A stretch of 64,000 bases of DNA from Kaistia hirudinis. GTDB taxonomy: Bacteria; Pseudomonadota; Alphaproteobacteria; Rhizobiales; Kaistiaceae. The notes beneath the pieces are model-generated. The model did not search any database. It saw nothing but the letters and a program-made list of their open reading frames with translations, and was not told the DNA's origin. Both the position numbers and the translations under genes were made by a program. Numbering within the stretch: position 1 is the first letter of the stretch; every line of letters starts with the position of its first letter. This document shows, in pieces, positions 24,883 to 34,845 of the stretch. The DNA lies in the NCBI RefSeq assembly GCF_014196455.1, contig NZ_JACIDS010000002.1, positions 744,001 to 808,000 of the forward strand, written 5' to 3'.

Positions 24883-27354
24883 TCAGTTGGCCGTACCTGA
24901 AGGCTCCGGCGTCAGCGCGGCCGTGTTCAGCCGCTTCAGTGGCGGCGCCGTCTCGAACACCTTCTGCAATGCGCCGAGTTGCGCCGTGGTCCGGGCCGAG
25001 AGCAGCAGCGGCTGCTGGCCGGAGCCGCCGGCGGCGGCGATGGCGGGGGCAGGGCGCTCGCCATCGGAAGGTCCGCCGTCGAGATAAGGGATCGGCTTCA
25101 AGTCTATCCCGCTATGCGCATAGGTCATGACGCGGTTCCAGGTCCGTGCGGGCAGTGAACCGCCGGTCATATTGTTGCTCGACGTGAAGTCGTCATTGCC
25201 GAACCACACGCCGCCGACGTAATTGCCTGTGAAACCCATGAACCAGGCATCGCGATAAGCATTGGTCGTGCCGGTCTTGCCGGCCGTCTTGATGCCCTGA
25301 AGCTTGGCGGCGCGGCCCGTACCCCGCTCGGGAACCTGGCTGAGCATGTAGTTCATCATGCCGACCGTCTTCTCGTCCAGCACCTGTTCCGGCGCGCCGA
25401 TATCGCGCTTGCGATCGAAAACGACCTTGCCTTCGGAATTGACGATCTGCGTGAACGCATAGGGCTTCGCCCGGAAGCCGCCATTGGCGAAAACCGCATA
25501 GGCGCCGGTCATGTCGAGCACCGTCACCTCGGTCGCGCCCAGCGGAAGGGCGACCGAATTCACGATATTCGTCGTGATGCCCATGCGATGCGCGAGCGCG
25601 ATGATCGTGTCGCGACCGACCGCGGCGGCGAGGCGGACGGCGACGGTGTTCAGCGAGTGGATCAGCGCCGTGGTGAGCTGGATCGAGCCCATATAGCGGC
25701 CGCCATAATTGCGCGGCGACCAGTTGCCGATCGAGATCGGCGCATCCTTGACGATAGATTGCGGCGTGTAGCCCTTCTGGACCGCGGCGGTATAGACGAA
25801 GGGCTTGAACGAGGAGCCCGGCTGGCGGAGTGCATCGGTGGCGCGGTTGAACTGGCTCTCGCCATAATCGCGCCCACCGACCATGGCCCGCACCGCGCCG
25901 TCCGGCTCGGCGATCACCATCGCCGCCTGGCTGACGCGGAACTGCTCGCCCGATTCGCGCAGCGCGTTCTCGACCGCGTCGTCGGCGGCCTGCTGCAGGT
26001 TCATGTCGACCGTGGTGCGCACCGTCAGCGTCCGGTCGCCGCCGGTCACCTGCCGCTTCACCTCGGCGAATGCCCAATCAAGGAACCAGTCCGGCGAATT
26101 GTCGGCCGCCGCCGGCACCACGTCGGCGGGCTTGCGCCGCGCGCCGAGCACCTGACCCTCGGTCATGTAGCCGGCCTGCACCATATTGGTCAGCACCTCA
26201 TTGGCGCGGGCGCGCGCCGCCGGCAGGTTGACATGCGGCGCATAGCGCGCCGGTGCCTTGTAGAGGCCGGACAGCATGGCCGCCTCGGCGAGGTTGATGT
26301 CGGTGACCTTCTTGCCAAAATAGAACTCCGACGCCGCCGCGACGCCGAAATTGCCGCCGCCCATATAGGCGCGGTCGAGATAGAGCTGCAGGATGTCGTG
26401 CTTGGAGAGGTTGCTCTCCAGCCACATGGCGAGGAACGCTTCCTTGATCTTGCGGTCGATCGTGCGCTCGTTCGAGAGAAACAGGTTCTTGGCCAGCTGC
26501 TGCGTGATCGACGAGCCGCCCTGCACGACCGAATTGGAGCGCAGGTTCTCGAACAGCGCGCGGAACGTGCCGAAGACGTCGATGCCGAAATGCGTATAGA
26601 AGCGCCGGTCCTCGGTCGCGAGCGTCGCCTTGATCAGGCTGTCGGGCATGGCTTCCAGCGGCACCGCCTCGCTGTGGCGCACGCCGCGCTTGCCGATCTC
26701 CGTGCCGTTGCGGTCGAGGAAGGTGACGGAATAGTCTGATTGCGCCAGCCAGTCCTGCTTGGTCGCGTCGAAGGCGGGCAGCGCCAGCATCAGCATGACG
26801 ACGCCGCCGCCGGCCGCGATCGTCAGACCGTCGCCGGCCAGCTCGACCGGAACGCGCGCAAAGCCGGTGGCGCGGAAGCGCCGCGTGAAGCGCGACAGCC
26901 CCTCGACGGCGGCCGTGAGCGCGGACCAGACGGCGAAAAGCGAGGAATCGATGAAGGCATCGATCTCGATCAGCCGCAGCCGCCGCCGCGGCGCATCGGC
27001 CGCCTCGTTCGGCGCCAGAGCCGGCGGCCCTTCCGGGAGCGGCGGGGGCAGGAGCGGGGGATGAACCGGCGGCGCCAGCGAAGGCGGCGCGTCGCGGCTC
27101 TCCGCCGGCGGCGGTAGGGCCGCGCCACTCCCCGCCGCACCGGCATCGCGGCCTTCGCTCCCCTTGCCGCCGAGCCGGCGCGCCAGAAAATCCATGTCCG
27201 GCGCGGCGCTGCGGCCATGCGCCAGCAGGCGGGCGATGCCGTCCGAAAGCCGTTGGAAAAGGGTGCGCGGAGACAGCAAGAACCAACCCGATCGCATGCG
27301 AGCCCAAGAAGACGGACGCAAGCTGGCGGCGCCCGCTGATGAGACCTGTTCCAA
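24883..27354 (-). CDS. penicillin-binding protein 1A family transglycosylase/transpeptidase
   Basis: An 823-residue bifunctional cell-wall synthase. A cytoplasmic Pro-rich N-terminal region (about 1-160) precedes one membrane helix (near 175-195). The glycosyltransferase domain follows, with Glu248 in [10 protein letters not shown], then [12 protein letters not shown]. The transpeptidase domain has nucleophile Ser514 in PGSSFKPF, then HSLNTVA and KTGTTN. It polymerises and cross-links peptidoglycan on the periplasmic face. The long cytoplasmic extension is larger than in enteric PBP1A. ATG at 27297 ([10 protein letters not shown]) is an alternative start. PbpF/MrcA-type naming is possible. 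Confidence 0.93.
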   Translation of the reverse strand: MEQVSSAGAASLRPSSWARMRSGWFLLSPRTLFQRLSDGIARLLAHGRSAAPDMDFLARRLGGKGSEGRDAGAAGSGAALPPPAESRDAPPSLAPPVHPPLLPPPLPEGPPALAPNEAADAPRRRLRLIEIDAFIDSSLFAVWSALTAAVEGLSRFTRRFRATGFARVPVELAGDGLTIAAGGGVVMLMLALPAFDATKQDWLAQSDYSVTFLDRNGTEIGKRGVRHSEAVPLEAMPDSLIKATLATEDRRFYTHFGIDVFGTFRALFENLRSNSVVQGGSSITQQLAKNLFLSNERTIDRKIKEAFLAMWLESNLSKHDILQLYLDRAYMGGGNFGVAAASEFYFGKKVTDINLAEAAMLSGLYKAPARYAPHVNLPAARARANEVLTNMVQAGYMTEGQVLGARRKPADVVPAAADNSPDWFLDWAFAEVKRQVTGGDRTLTVRTTVDMNLQQAADDAVENALRESGEQFRVSQAAMVIAEPDGAVRAMVGGRDYGESQFNRATDALRQPGSSFKPFVYTAAVQKGYTPQSIVKDAPISIGNWSPRNYGGRYMGSIQLTTALIHSLNTVAVRLAAAVGRDTIIALAHRMGITTNIVNSVALPLGATEVTVLDMTGAYAVFANGGFRAKPYAFTQIVNSEGKVVFDRKRDIGAPEQVLDEKTVGMMNYMLSQVPERGTGRAAKLQGIKTAGKTGTTNAYRDAWFMGFTGNYVGGVWFGNDDFTSSNNMTGGSLPARTWNRVMTYAHSGIDLKPIPYLDGGPSDGERPAPAIAAAGGSGQQPLLLSARTTAQLGALQKVFETAPPLKRLNTAALTPEPSGTAN

Positions 27355-27417
27355 AAAGGCACGAAAGCCTCTAGGACGGGCTTCTTGTCAGCTTTTCCGC
27401 AAGGATACGCAACTCAA

Positions 27418-27933
27418 ATGGCCGTGCAAGGAAACGGTGATGGCGCCGCGCCGCCCGCCCTCGATGCGGGGGATGCCGCGAGCCTGCCCTTCTGGAAGAC
27501 CAAGACGCTGGACGCGATGACCACGGAAGAGTGGGAATCGCTCTGCGACGGCTGCGCGCGCTGCTGCCTGAACAAGCTCGAGGATTGGGACACCGGCGAG
27601 ATCGTGTGGACCGCGATCGCCTGCGAGCTGCTCGACGATGAAAGCTGCCGCTGCTCGGATTATCCGAACCGCACCACCCGCGTGCCCGACTGCATCCCCC
27701 TCGATCCCGACGCGGTGCGCTCGCTCACCTGGCTCCCGGCCAGCTGCGCCTATCGCCTCGTCTCCGAGGGCCGCGACCTCTATTGGTGGCACCCCCTCGT
27801 CTCCGGCGACGCCGAAACCGTCCACGAAGCCGGCATCTCCGTCACCGGCCGCACGGTGAGCGAAGCCGACATCCCGGTCGAGGAATATGAAGACTTCATC
27901 GTGACCTGGCCGGGGGAATTGCCGGAGCGGTAG
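27418..27933 (+). CDS. YcgN/UPF0260 family cysteine-cluster protein
   Basis: A 171-residue cytosolic protein with the family cysteine cluster CDGCARCC, then CxCxxYxxR as [16 protein letters not shown], and the C-terminal WHPLVSGD region. The spacing of Cys residues suggests metal or Fe-S binding, consistent with other cysteine-cluster (PF03692) proteins, but the activity is unknown. ATG at 27418 starts it; an in-frame ATG at 27385 is weaker. Divergent from PBP1A. Confidence 0.92.
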   Translation: MAVQGNGDGAAPPALDAGDAASLPFWKTKTLDAMTTEEWESLCDGCARCCLNKLEDWDTGEIVWTAIACELLDDESCRCSDYPNRTTRVPDCIPLDPDAVRSLTWLPASCAYRLVSEGRDLYWWHPLVSGDAETVHEAGISVTGRTVSEADIPVEEYEDFIVTWPGELPER

Positions 27934-28052
27934 GGGGCGGTCGGCATTCGGTCCATGCCGGGCCGCAAAGGGCGCCGCGTGTGCGCGCCTCCGGAGCTGC
28001 GCGAAAGTCCGCGGCCGTTCAGAACCAAGCCTCCGGTCCTCACCAAAACCCT

Positions 28053-28147
28053 GTCGTAGCCGGGCTTGACCCAGCTACCCAGACTTTCTTGAGGACACTC
28101 CGAAGCGGACAGCAAGTCTGGATTGCCGGGTCAAGCCCGGCAATGAC
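28053..28147. repeat. palindromic repeat family D, copy 1
   Basis: Two inverted arms; the right arm contains GATTGCCGGGTCAAGCCCGG, itself palindromic. A second copy with the same right arm lies at 40709-40808. Confidence 0.75.
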
Positions 28148-28219
28148 ACGGGAGTGACGCCACGGCTGGGCGACGCACGCGAACAACGCCCGGCGACCCG
28201 CAAGGCGCCGATGCCGCGC

Positions 28220-28368
28220 ACCGCCAGCCCTCTCTCCCGCGCAGCGGGGGAGAGCGGGAGAGGGGGCGTCGCCGCAGGCGACGGGCTTTTCTCATCCCCG
28301 GTCGGGGCACGGCGCTTCAAGCCCCCCCCAACCCTCCCCCGCTGCGCGGGAGAGGGGCTCTCCGGACC
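28220..28368. repeat. palindromic repeat family B (CTCTCCCGC/GCGGGAGAG)
   Basis: Outer arms CCTCTCCCGCGCAGCGGG and its inverted counterpart near 28340-28365 enclose about 90 bases including TTCAAGCCCCC. Close relatives occur at 41945, 45928, 47998 and 52486. Confidence 0.7.
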
Positions 28369-28469
28369 CGGCATTCGCGAGGCTTCAGGGGCGCGTCAAA
28401 CAACAAGATCCCTAGATGTTCCGCAACGAATCGTTGTGCGCTCTATTGGCGCTAAGCGAACACAACAAG

Positions 28470-30434
28470 CTATGCGCCACCCGTCACTGCCATATGTGGT
28501 AAGAGACATGACTCCAGCAAGGCTCGAAGATCGCTGGCAACTTCATAACTGTTTGTGGTGCGATATGTGTTCAGACGTTTGTCATCATAGCCTTTGCTCT
28601 TGATGACTTCTTTAAGAGCGGAGAGTAACTTTTTCCCAACGACGGTATATGCAGTTGATCCGCCCGCTTGGAGCCACAAATGCTCAGAATTTGGTGATCC
28701 GCCGTCCGGATACAGCTCACGATTTATTAATTTTCTCTTCTCGAAAAACGTTTCCTTGGCTTTTTTTATTTTTGCCGCAGCCTCGCTTCTCCATCCCTCT
28801 GCAACATCGGTGGCTACATCATAGAGGTTTGACAAGTAAGGCGTTGTACAAAAATAAGCCTCTACATCGCATCCCGATGTGACCCAAGGAAAGGTACCCT
28901 CGGTTTTGAAGCGATCGGACCACATCTTGGCTTCAACCGTATTCATGAAATCGCCGTCACGATGTATGATGGCCTTTGTTTTTATTTGTCCATCGACGGG
29001 TAGTCCGCGCAACAGCGTGTCTTTAGGGAGGTTCTCAATTCCAAAGCATCGACAGATGGCCACTTGTCTCGACAATTCTGGCCATTGACGAAGAATAGCT
29101 CGAAGAGCTGTGTCATCCTCGTCTTCGACGAAGAACAGTGCTGCCTTGTCTAGGCCACCCCAGCCTAGCAATCGGCGAATCGCTTCTCCATCGTCGGTCT
29201 CTACACGCCCTTGATTCATCCAGACGAGCTTGGCAGATGGGCTCGCTCCACGAGCGATATGAGGGCTGTGAGTTGTCAGTATAATTTGAGTTTCTGATTC
29301 CGTCGCGGCCCGTTCCAGCGTCTCGATCAGTCGTTCTTGTTTGTCTGGATGAAGATGGGCATCTGGCTCATCAATCAGCATGATCTTTGGTTCGAATAAT
29401 ATCAGGTACGAAAATATTTGAACAACCTGAAGAAGTCCAGTAGCTGCCGTTTCTAGAGGTCGATCTTGATTGTCAAGGCCAGGCGAAGAGTAAGTCGCAG
29501 TAATATGATAGTCTTCACGTTCGTCGAAGGATACATCAACACTGCTCCCTGGATGAACGGTGTCTATGTATTCATTGAGCCGTTTGAGGCGAGCCGTACC
29601 GCCAGAATCGTCGACCTCGTTCAAACGACGGCTGCGAAGATTCAGAAGAATATTTCGCATAACTCCGCCCGCATCACCGCTGGCTGCCTGCCGGCGGAGA
29701 GAGGGCTGCGCTAAGATGCTTTCCCGTTCCGAGAGGCCCGCAAGGCCAGGAATGTAGGTGGTGATGAATTGGAAGCGCTGCTTATACGGTGTGACCGCGC
29801 TACCACCCTCCATATAGGCCGTGATGCCCCCACGATTTCGGGCAGCGCGGATCTTTACTGTTGCCGCAGTTCGCTCCTCCCCAAACGGGATGTGCGAAAA
29901 TACGACCTCGACGGGAGTGGACGTTGAGTCTGTCTTGAGTTCACTCTTATGAGCGGTCCGCAAGGGCTCGCTGGACGGAACGTAGTCCAAGCGTTCAAAA
30001 GATATCATCTCCTTGGTATTTTTGGGTGCAACGTAACTGGCGGCACGAGCAGCCCAGTGCACTGCTTGAAGTACTGAAGACTTCCCCGAGCCGTTTGGTC
30101 CCACTAGAATTGTTACGTTGCCAAGAGGAATTGTAACATCCTGTGTCGCCTTAAAATTGCGAACGGTGATTGAGTCCAGACGAGTCCAGCGCCTTGCGCG
30201 GTTGGAGCGGGTGTCGGTAATGCCCAGTGCCGACTGGTCATCTCGTGCTGCGGTACCGAGATCAGTCTCGGGAATTTCGCCGACGAAGGCGACAGAGCTA
30301 GTGATGTCGCCGGCGTCCCTAAGGATCTGGATCTCGCTGGATAGGGCTGGAGCGACGCTAACCCCTCCAACTTCAGACTTCGCGCTATCCACTGCGGAGG
30401 TGTCCTGCCTGCCTTCAGATACTGGGTCGCTCAC
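28470..30434 (-). CDS. OLD-like AAA ATPase with C-terminal TOPRIM nuclease domain
   Basis: About 654 residues. The ABC-type ATPase head begins at LDSITVRNFK with Walker A GPNGSGKS (Lys118). Walker B is MLIDEPDAH (near 355) and is followed by TTHSPHIA, the usual switch region. A TOPRIM domain follows, with FFVEDEDD (acidic residue near 433) and HRDGDF (near 492). OLD-family proteins are DNA-cutting ATPases, several acting in phage defence. No GajB-type helicase or reverse transcriptase is nearby, so it would act alone. The gene is clearly A/T-richer than its neighbours, suggesting transfer. Start uncertain: GTG 30434 is given; a TTG at 30497 lies in a palindrome; no ATG exists. Confidence 0.85.
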   Translation of the reverse strand: MSDPVSEGRQDTSAVDSAKSEVGGVSVAPALSSEIQILRDAGDITSSVAFVGEIPETDLGTAARDDQSALGITDTRSNRARRWTRLDSITVRNFKATQDVTIPLGNVTILVGPNGSGKSSVLQAVHWAARAASYVAPKNTKEMISFERLDYVPSSEPLRTAHKSELKTDSTSTPVEVVFSHIPFGEERTAATVKIRAARNRGGITAYMEGGSAVTPYKQRFQFITTYIPGLAGLSERESILAQPSLRRQAASGDAGGVMRNILLNLRSRRLNEVDDSGGTARLKRLNEYIDTVHPGSSVDVSFDEREDYHITATYSSPGLDNQDRPLETAATGLLQVVQIFSYLILFEPKIMLIDEPDAHLHPDKQERLIETLERAATESETQIILTTHSPHIARGASPSAKLVWMNQGRVETDDGEAIRRLLGWGGLDKAALFFVEDEDDTALRAILRQWPELSRQVAICRCFGIENLPKDTLLRGLPVDGQIKTKAIIHRDGDFMNTVEAKMWSDRFKTEGTFPWVTSGCDVEAYFCTTPYLSNLYDVATDVAEGWRSEAAAKIKKAKETFFEKRKLINRELYPDGGSPNSEHLWLQAGGSTAYTVVGKKLLSALKEVIKSKGYDDKRLNTYRTTNSYEVASDLRALLESCLLPHMAVTGGA

Positions 30435-30478
30435 GTTCTCCGCGTCCTCTCCGTTACATCGCAAATGACGACCGGGCC

Positions 30479-30501
30479 CAAGTTGATCGCAAATCAACTT
30501 G
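30479..30501. promoter_or_regulatory. perfect 9-base inverted repeat upstream of the OLD-like gene
   Basis: CAAGTTGAT and ATCAACTTG are separated by CGCAA. It lies about 45 bases upstream of the favoured GTG start, where an operator or promoter element would be expected. Confidence 0.5.
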
Positions 30502-30801
30502 ATCCGTTGCCTTTCACTTTCGGCTGACTAGCCATCCGGTTGCGCATCAGATTCGATGCAAGCTGCGAGAATATTCGACACTCAAGTAAGCGTATGTCAA
30601 TTTCCAAGCAGCAGAGCACCCGGCCGGCCAACACTGAGGCAATCGACGTTGAGCCTTCTGCGAGTGCCGTTTCATCGCCTGCGCCACCGTGCCCCGCCCT
30701 CGGAGGGCGGGTTGTAGGAGAGGGTGATGACCCTCGTGATCCATCGACGGCGCCGCAAAGCTCCACCGGCCTCGCGCGGCCCGCTGCCCCTTACCCCGCC
30801 G
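30502..30801. other. intergenic tail of the A/T-richer segment
   Basis: No convincing gene. The first 150 bases keep the lower G+C of the ATPase gene; G+C then rises with short inverted repeats (GCCCCGCCCTCGGAGGGCGGG near 30692, written here only to 20-base scale as CCCGCCCTCGGAGGGCGGG). No tRNA or integrase is present to mark an island end. Confidence 0.5.
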
Positions 30802-31014
30802 TCACCCCAACCCCTCCACAAACGCCCTGATCGCGGCGAAGGCGGCTTTGCCTTGGGGGAGGAGCTTGGCGCAGAAATAACAGCCGCGCCGCATCTCGGG
30901 TTGGACCATGAGAGCGACGCGGCGGCCGGCGGCTTCGAGCTTTGCCGTGAAGGCGCGGTTGTCGTTGATGATCGGGTCGGCGTCGTCGTCGTAGGCACGT
31001 TCAGCGTGATGTGC
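30802..31014 (-). pseudogene. C-terminal remnant of an alpha/beta-hydrolase
   Basis: On the minus strand 70 codons read through without a start codon at their head and end in TGA at 30804-30802. The translation contains DPIINDNRAFTAKLEAAGRR, then VALMVQPEMRRGCYFCAK and FAAIRAFVEGLG. That is the layout of the C-terminal end of acetyl-esterase-like alpha/beta-hydrolases: catalytic Asp before the DxxxFxxxLxxAG helix, then a conserved R/H-G site. A stop codon lies just upstream, and the sequence overlaps the MFS gene's end. It is a broken gene, the 5' part replaced or deleted. Confidence 0.6.
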
Positions 31015-32338
31015 CTTCCTCTCTCAGTATGGTCCGCGCGCCCGCTCGCCGCAGCCGGCTCCGCAGCACCAGTGTCAGCACGCCGGCGAGCGCGACGATC
31101 GCCGCCAGCACTTCGAAGCCGGCGGTGAAGCTGCCGGTCGTGCCCTTGATCCAGCCGACGAGATAGGGGCCGACGAAGCCGCCGAGATTGCCGATCGAAT
31201 TGATCAGCGCGATGCCGGCCGCCGCCGCGGTGCCGCGCAGGAAGAGCGGCGGCACGGCCCAGAACGGCCCCAGCAGGGAATAGATGCCGATCGAGGCGGC
31301 GGTGATCGCGGCGATGGCGAGGAGCGGCGAGGGCGCGTGCACGCTGGCCAGCAGCCCGGCGCCGCCGAGGAAGGCGGAGGCGGCGACATGCAGCATGCGC
31401 TCGCGGCTCATGTCGCTGTGCCGGCCCCAGGCGAGCATGGCGAGCGCGCTGAGGCCATAGGGGATGATCAGGATCAGGCCGATCTGCCCGGTCGAAAAGC
31501 CCATGGCGCTGATGACCTGCGGCAGCCAGAGGCCGATGCCATAAAGCCCCACCACGACGCCGAAATAGATCGCGCCGAGCGTGAGGACGCGCGGATCGGC
31601 GAGCGCCGGCCAGAGCGCCTCATGCGTCGCGCCCGCGCCGGCCTGATGGTCGGCGGCGAGGCGCGCGTCGATCGCTTGCTTTTCGGCCGTGTTCAGCCAG
31701 CGCGCCTGATGCGGCCCGTCCGGCAGATGGAACAGCACGACGAGGCCGAGCAGCGCCGCGGGCACGCCCTCGATGATGAACAGCCATTGCCAGCCCGCGA
31801 GGCCGAGGAAGCCATGGGTCTGGAGGACGAGCGCCGAAAGCGGCGCGCCGACGGCGCTGGCGATCGGCACCGCCGCCATGAATAGCGCGATATAGCGGGC
31901 GCGCATGGCGAGCGGGAACCAGTAGCCGAGATACATGATCATGCCCGGCAGGAAGCCCGCTTCCGCCGCGCCGAGCAGGAAGCGCAGGATGAAGAAGCTC
32001 GTCGGCCCGCTCGCAAAGGCTGTGGCGGCGGAAATCAGCCCCCAGGTGACCATGATGCGGCAGATCCAGAGCCGCGCGCCGACCTTTTCGAGCACGAGAT
32101 TGCTCGGCACCTCGAACAGGAAATAGCCGATGAAGAAGATGCCGGCGCCCCAGCCATAGATTTGAGGCGTGAAGCCGAGATCGGCATTCATCGTCAGCGC
32201 CGCGAAGCCGACATTCACCCGGTCGAGAAACGAGACCAGATAGAGCACCATCATCAGCGGGATCAGCCGCCGCACGACCTTGCTATAAGCCCGCGCCTCC
32301 GTCCCGCCGCTCTCGATCGCCGCCTGTGCCACGCCCAT
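31001..32338 (-). CDS. MFS transporter, anion:cation symporter (ACS) family
   Basis: A 445-residue, 12-helix inner-membrane permease. [11 protein letters not shown] in the first helix is the hallmark of the ACS family, which takes up organic anions such as tartrate, phthalate, glucarate or hydroxyphenylacetate with protons. The internal [14 protein letters not shown] motif and the second-half [10 protein letters not shown] loop also match. ATG 32338 is preferred; an upstream in-frame start exists at 32410. Substrate cannot be read. Adjacent to a hydrolase remnant and divergent from an aldo/keto reductase. Confidence 0.92.
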   Translation of the reverse strand: MGVAQAAIESGGTEARAYSKVVRRLIPLMMVLYLVSFLDRVNVGFAALTMNADLGFTPQIYGWGAGIFFIGYFLFEVPSNLVLEKVGARLWICRIMVTWGLISAATAFASGPTSFFILRFLLGAAEAGFLPGMIMYLGYWFPLAMRARYIALFMAAVPIASAVGAPLSALVLQTHGFLGLAGWQWLFIIEGVPAALLGLVVLFHLPDGPHQARWLNTAEKQAIDARLAADHQAGAGATHEALWPALADPRVLTLGAIYFGVVVGLYGIGLWLPQVISAMGFSTGQIGLILIIPYGLSALAMLAWGRHSDMSRERMLHVAASAFLGGAGLLASVHAPSPLLAIAAITAASIGIYSLLGPFWAVPPLFLRGTAAAAGIALINSIGNLGGFVGPYLVGWIKGTTGSFTAGFEVLAAIVALAGVLTLVLRSRLRRAGARTILREEGTSR

Positions 32339-32476
32339 TCTCCTCCCGCGCCCACCCTTGCTTTTGAAAGCGCCGGCGCGCGGGGTCAAGCCGGGGGAGG
32401 GGGCGGCCACTGGAAGGCGGGCCCTTCAACCCCTATGTCCATCGAAGACCGCTTCCCCACCCCGAGGATCCCCGCC

Positions 32477-33346
32477 ATGCCCGCCACGCTCTCCGCTGCG
32501 CCGTCCGGTTCGTTCCTGCTCGGCGATATTCCCGTCACGCGCCTTGGCTTCGGGGCGATGCGCATTACCGGGCCTGGGATCTGGGGCGAACCCAAGGATG
32601 TGGCTGAGGCGAAGCGGGTGCTGAAGCGCGTGCCCGAGCTTGGCATCGACCTGATCGATACGGCCGACAGCTATGGCCCCTTTGTCAGCGAGGATCTGAT
32701 CGCCGAGGTGCTCGCGCCCTATAAGGGCCTGGTGATCGCGACCAAGGGGGCGCTGACGCGGCACGGGCCGAATATCTGGCGCGTCGTCGGGCGGCCGGAA
32801 TATCTGCGCCAATGCGTGCTGATGAGCCTCCGCCGGCTCAAGGTCGAGCGCATCGACCTCTGGCAGTTGCACCGGATCGATCCGCAGGTGCCGCGGGCCG
32901 AGCAGTTCGGCGTGATCGCCGAGATGCAGAAGGAAGGCCTCATCCGTCATGTCGGCCTCTCCGAGGTCAATATCGAGGAGATCCAGGCGGCCGAAAAGTT
33001 CTTCCCCGTCGTGTCGGTGCAGAACCAGTACAATCTGGTCGACCGCAAGAGCGAAGACGTGCTCGACTATTGCACCAACAAGGCAATCGGCTTCATCCCC
33101 TGGGCGCCGCTCGCCTCCGGCCGTCTGGCAGCGCCGGGCTCGGTGCTGGCTAAGATCGCGGCCGAACGCGGCGCGACGCCGGGGCAGGTGGCGCTCGCCT
33201 GGCTGCTCAAGCGCTCGCCGGTGATGCTGCCGATCCCCGGCACGGGCAGCGTCGCGCATCTGGAAGAAAATGTCGCGGGCGCGGCGCTGACGCTGTCGGA
33301 CGCGGAGTTCGCCGCCCTCGACAAGGAAGGCAAGGAGGCCGGCTGA
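32477..33346 (+). CDS. aldo/keto reductase
   Basis: A 289-residue NAD(P)H-dependent oxidoreductase with the TIM-barrel AKR fold. Catalytic residues are in DTADSYG (Asp, Tyr), ATKG (Lys) and LWQLHRID (His). The C-terminal [13 protein letters not shown] segment binds the cofactor. Start at 32477 follows GAGG by nine bases; ATG 32435 is in frame but less likely. It is followed by a second AKR gene after 94 bases. Substrate unknown, probably small aldehydes or ketones. Confidence 0.9.
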   Translation: MPATLSAAPSGSFLLGDIPVTRLGFGAMRITGPGIWGEPKDVAEAKRVLKRVPELGIDLIDTADSYGPFVSEDLIAEVLAPYKGLVIATKGALTRHGPNIWRVVGRPEYLRQCVLMSLRRLKVERIDLWQLHRIDPQVPRAEQFGVIAEMQKEGLIRHVGLSEVNIEEIQAAEKFFPVVSVQNQYNLVDRKSEDVLDYCTNKAIGFIPWAPLASGRLAAPGSVLAKIAAERGATPGQVALAWLLKRSPVMLPIPGTGSVAHLEENVAGAALTLSDAEFAALDKEGKEAG

Positions 33347-33440
33347 GGCCGCCTCACCGCATCGTGACGGTAAGGCGGTAGGCGCAGGGCGGGTGCGGGC
33401 GTAGGCTCTGCGCCCACCCCATCCGCCGGAGTCTCACGCC

Positions 33441-34421
33441 ATGAACTATACCCGTCTCGGCCGCACGGGCCTCGAAGTCTCGCGCCTTTGCCTCGGTTGC
33501 ATGTCCTATGGCGAGCCGAACCGCGGCAACCATGCCTGGACGCTGCCGGAGCAGGCGAGCCGTCCCTTCATCCGCAAGGCGCTCGATCTCGGCATCAATT
33601 TCTTCGATACGGCGAACGTCTATTCCGACGGCTCCAGCGAGGAGATCGTCGGCCGCGCGCTGCTCGATTTCACGCGCCGCGAGGATGTCGTGATCGCGAC
33701 CAAGGTGCATGGCCGCATGCGCCCCGGCCCGAACGGCGCCGGCCTGTCGCGCAAGGCCATCCTCGCGGAGATCGATGCGAGCCTCGAGCGGCTCGGCACG
33801 GATTATGTCGATCTCTACCAGATCCACCGTTTCGACCATGCGACCCCGATCGAGGAGACGCTGGACGCGCTCGACGAGGTCGTCCGCTCCGGCCGCGCCC
33901 GCTATATCGGCGCCTCGTCCATGTTCGCCTGGCAGTTCGCCAAGATGCTGGCCGTGCAGGAACGCGAGGGCTTCGCCCGCTTCGTCTCGATGCAGGACTA
34001 CGTGAACCTGCTCTATCGCGAGGAGGAGCGCGAAATGCTGCCGCTCTGCGCCTCCGAGGGCATCGGCGTCATCCCGTGGAGCCCGCTGGCGCGCGGCCGC
34101 CTGACGCGCGACTGGGACGCGGCGACGGCGCGCGCCGAGACCGACGCCTTCGGCAAGACGCTCTATGAGGCGACGGCCGAGGCGGACAAGAAGGTCGTCG
34201 AGGCGGTCGCCCATGTCGCCGCCGAGCGCGGCCTGCCGCGCGCGCAGATCGCGCTCGCCTGGGTGCTGTCGAAGAGCGTGATCACGGCACCGATCGTCGG
34301 CGCCACCAAGACGGAACATCTCGACGACGCGGCCGGCGCCCTGTCGATCCGTCTCGACGAAAGCGAGATCGCCCAGCTCGAGGCGCCCTATGTGCCGCAC
34401 GCGGTGGTGGGATTCAGCTGA
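33441..34421 (+). CDS. aldo/keto reductase (YajO/Tas-like)
   Basis: A 326-residue AKR of the longer bacterial type. It has MNYTRLGRTGLEVSRLCLG, then FFDTANVYSDGSSEEIVG (Asp, Tyr), ATKVHG (Lys), LYQIHRFD (His) and the C-terminal cofactor block PIVGATKTEHLDDA. All four catalytic residues are kept. Reduction of sugar-derived or other aldehydes is expected for the family. It lies in tandem with another AKR gene but has only moderate similarity to it, so this is probably not a recent duplication. Confidence 0.92.
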   Translation: MNYTRLGRTGLEVSRLCLGCMSYGEPNRGNHAWTLPEQASRPFIRKALDLGINFFDTANVYSDGSSEEIVGRALLDFTRREDVVIATKVHGRMRPGPNGAGLSRKAILAEIDASLERLGTDYVDLYQIHRFDHATPIEETLDALDEVVRSGRARYIGASSMFAWQFAKMLAVQEREGFARFVSMQDYVNLLYREEEREMLPLCASEGIGVIPWSPLARGRLTRDWDAATARAETDAFGKTLYEATAEADKKVVEAVAHVAAERGLPRAQIALAWVLSKSVITAPIVGATKTEHLDDAAGALSIRLDESEIAQLEAPYVPHAVVGFS

Positions 34422-34483
34422 GGGGACGCCTCAGCTGGCACGCCGCGTCGTCGGAGATTTGCCGCCGACGTTCGTCCCGCACG

Positions 34484-34581
34484 CCGTCATCCCGGCGCAA
34501 GCCGGGATCCATGCAGCCTGAGGCGGCTCATCGTCTCGCGCCTCGGCTGAATGGATCCCGTGTCGAGCACGGGATGACGGC
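34484..34581. repeat. palindromic repeat family C, copy 1
   Basis: Outer arms GCCGTCATCCCGGC and GGGATGACGGC enclose about 70 bases. Each arm contains its own small hairpin (CCCGGCGCAAGCCGGG and CCCGTGTCGAGCACGGG). Two more copies lie at 36679 and 51716. Confidence 0.75.
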
Positions 34582-34609
34582 GGAGCGCGGCAGTGGACGG
34601 CACCCTTCC

Positions 34610-34769
34610 TTCACCTCCCCCTGAGGGGGAGGTCGACGGCCGCAGGTCGGCGGGAGAGGGTTTAGGGACGGCTCAGAATAGGGCGCTGATTCGTCTCGGC
34701 AGGATCGGAAGGTTCCCTAAACCCTCTCCCGGCGCTGCGCGCCGACCTCTCCCTCAGGGAGAGGTGAAA
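34610..34769. repeat. palindromic repeat family A, copy 1 (about 160 bases)
   Basis: Begins TTCACCTCCCCCTGAGGGGG and ends with its inverted form, with an inner pair GGGAGAGGGTTTAGGG and CCCTAAACCCTCTCCC. Copies at 49277 and 49976 share the same outer and inner arms but a shorter loop. Confidence 0.8.
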
Positions 34770-34845
34770 GGGGAGGGCAGACCCCGCCGCTTGGGAAGCC
34801 TGAGCGGCCCCAGACAGTCGCAACGACCCCGACCGTCGTCCCTCC

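Larger units (their letters stand above)
27934..28469. other. intergenic region filled with palindromic repeats
   Basis: No gene is seen in these 536 bases. Two palindromic repeat elements (families D and B, listed separately) occupy 28053-28147 and 28220-28368. After about 28390 the base composition drops in G+C and the acquired ATPase region begins. Confidence 0.7.
34422..34845. other. repeat-filled intergenic region
   Basis: No gene seen. The 424 bases hold a family C palindrome at 34484-34581 and a family A element at 34610-34769, separating convergent genes (AKR and multicopper oxidase). Confidence 0.7.

Noticed and set aside
28470-30497. Gabija defence system
   Set aside because: Only a GajA-like architecture is present. 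No GajB-type UvrD helicase is adjacent on either side, so the two-gene system cannot be claimed.
30540-30830. Possible small gene after the OLD-like gene
   Set aside because: No ribosome site, no conserved motif, and the later part runs through inverted repeat sequence.
34484-34769. CRISPR array
   Set aside because: The repeated units are inverted pairs with unrelated spacing, not evenly spaced direct repeats with unique spacers, and no cas gene is present.
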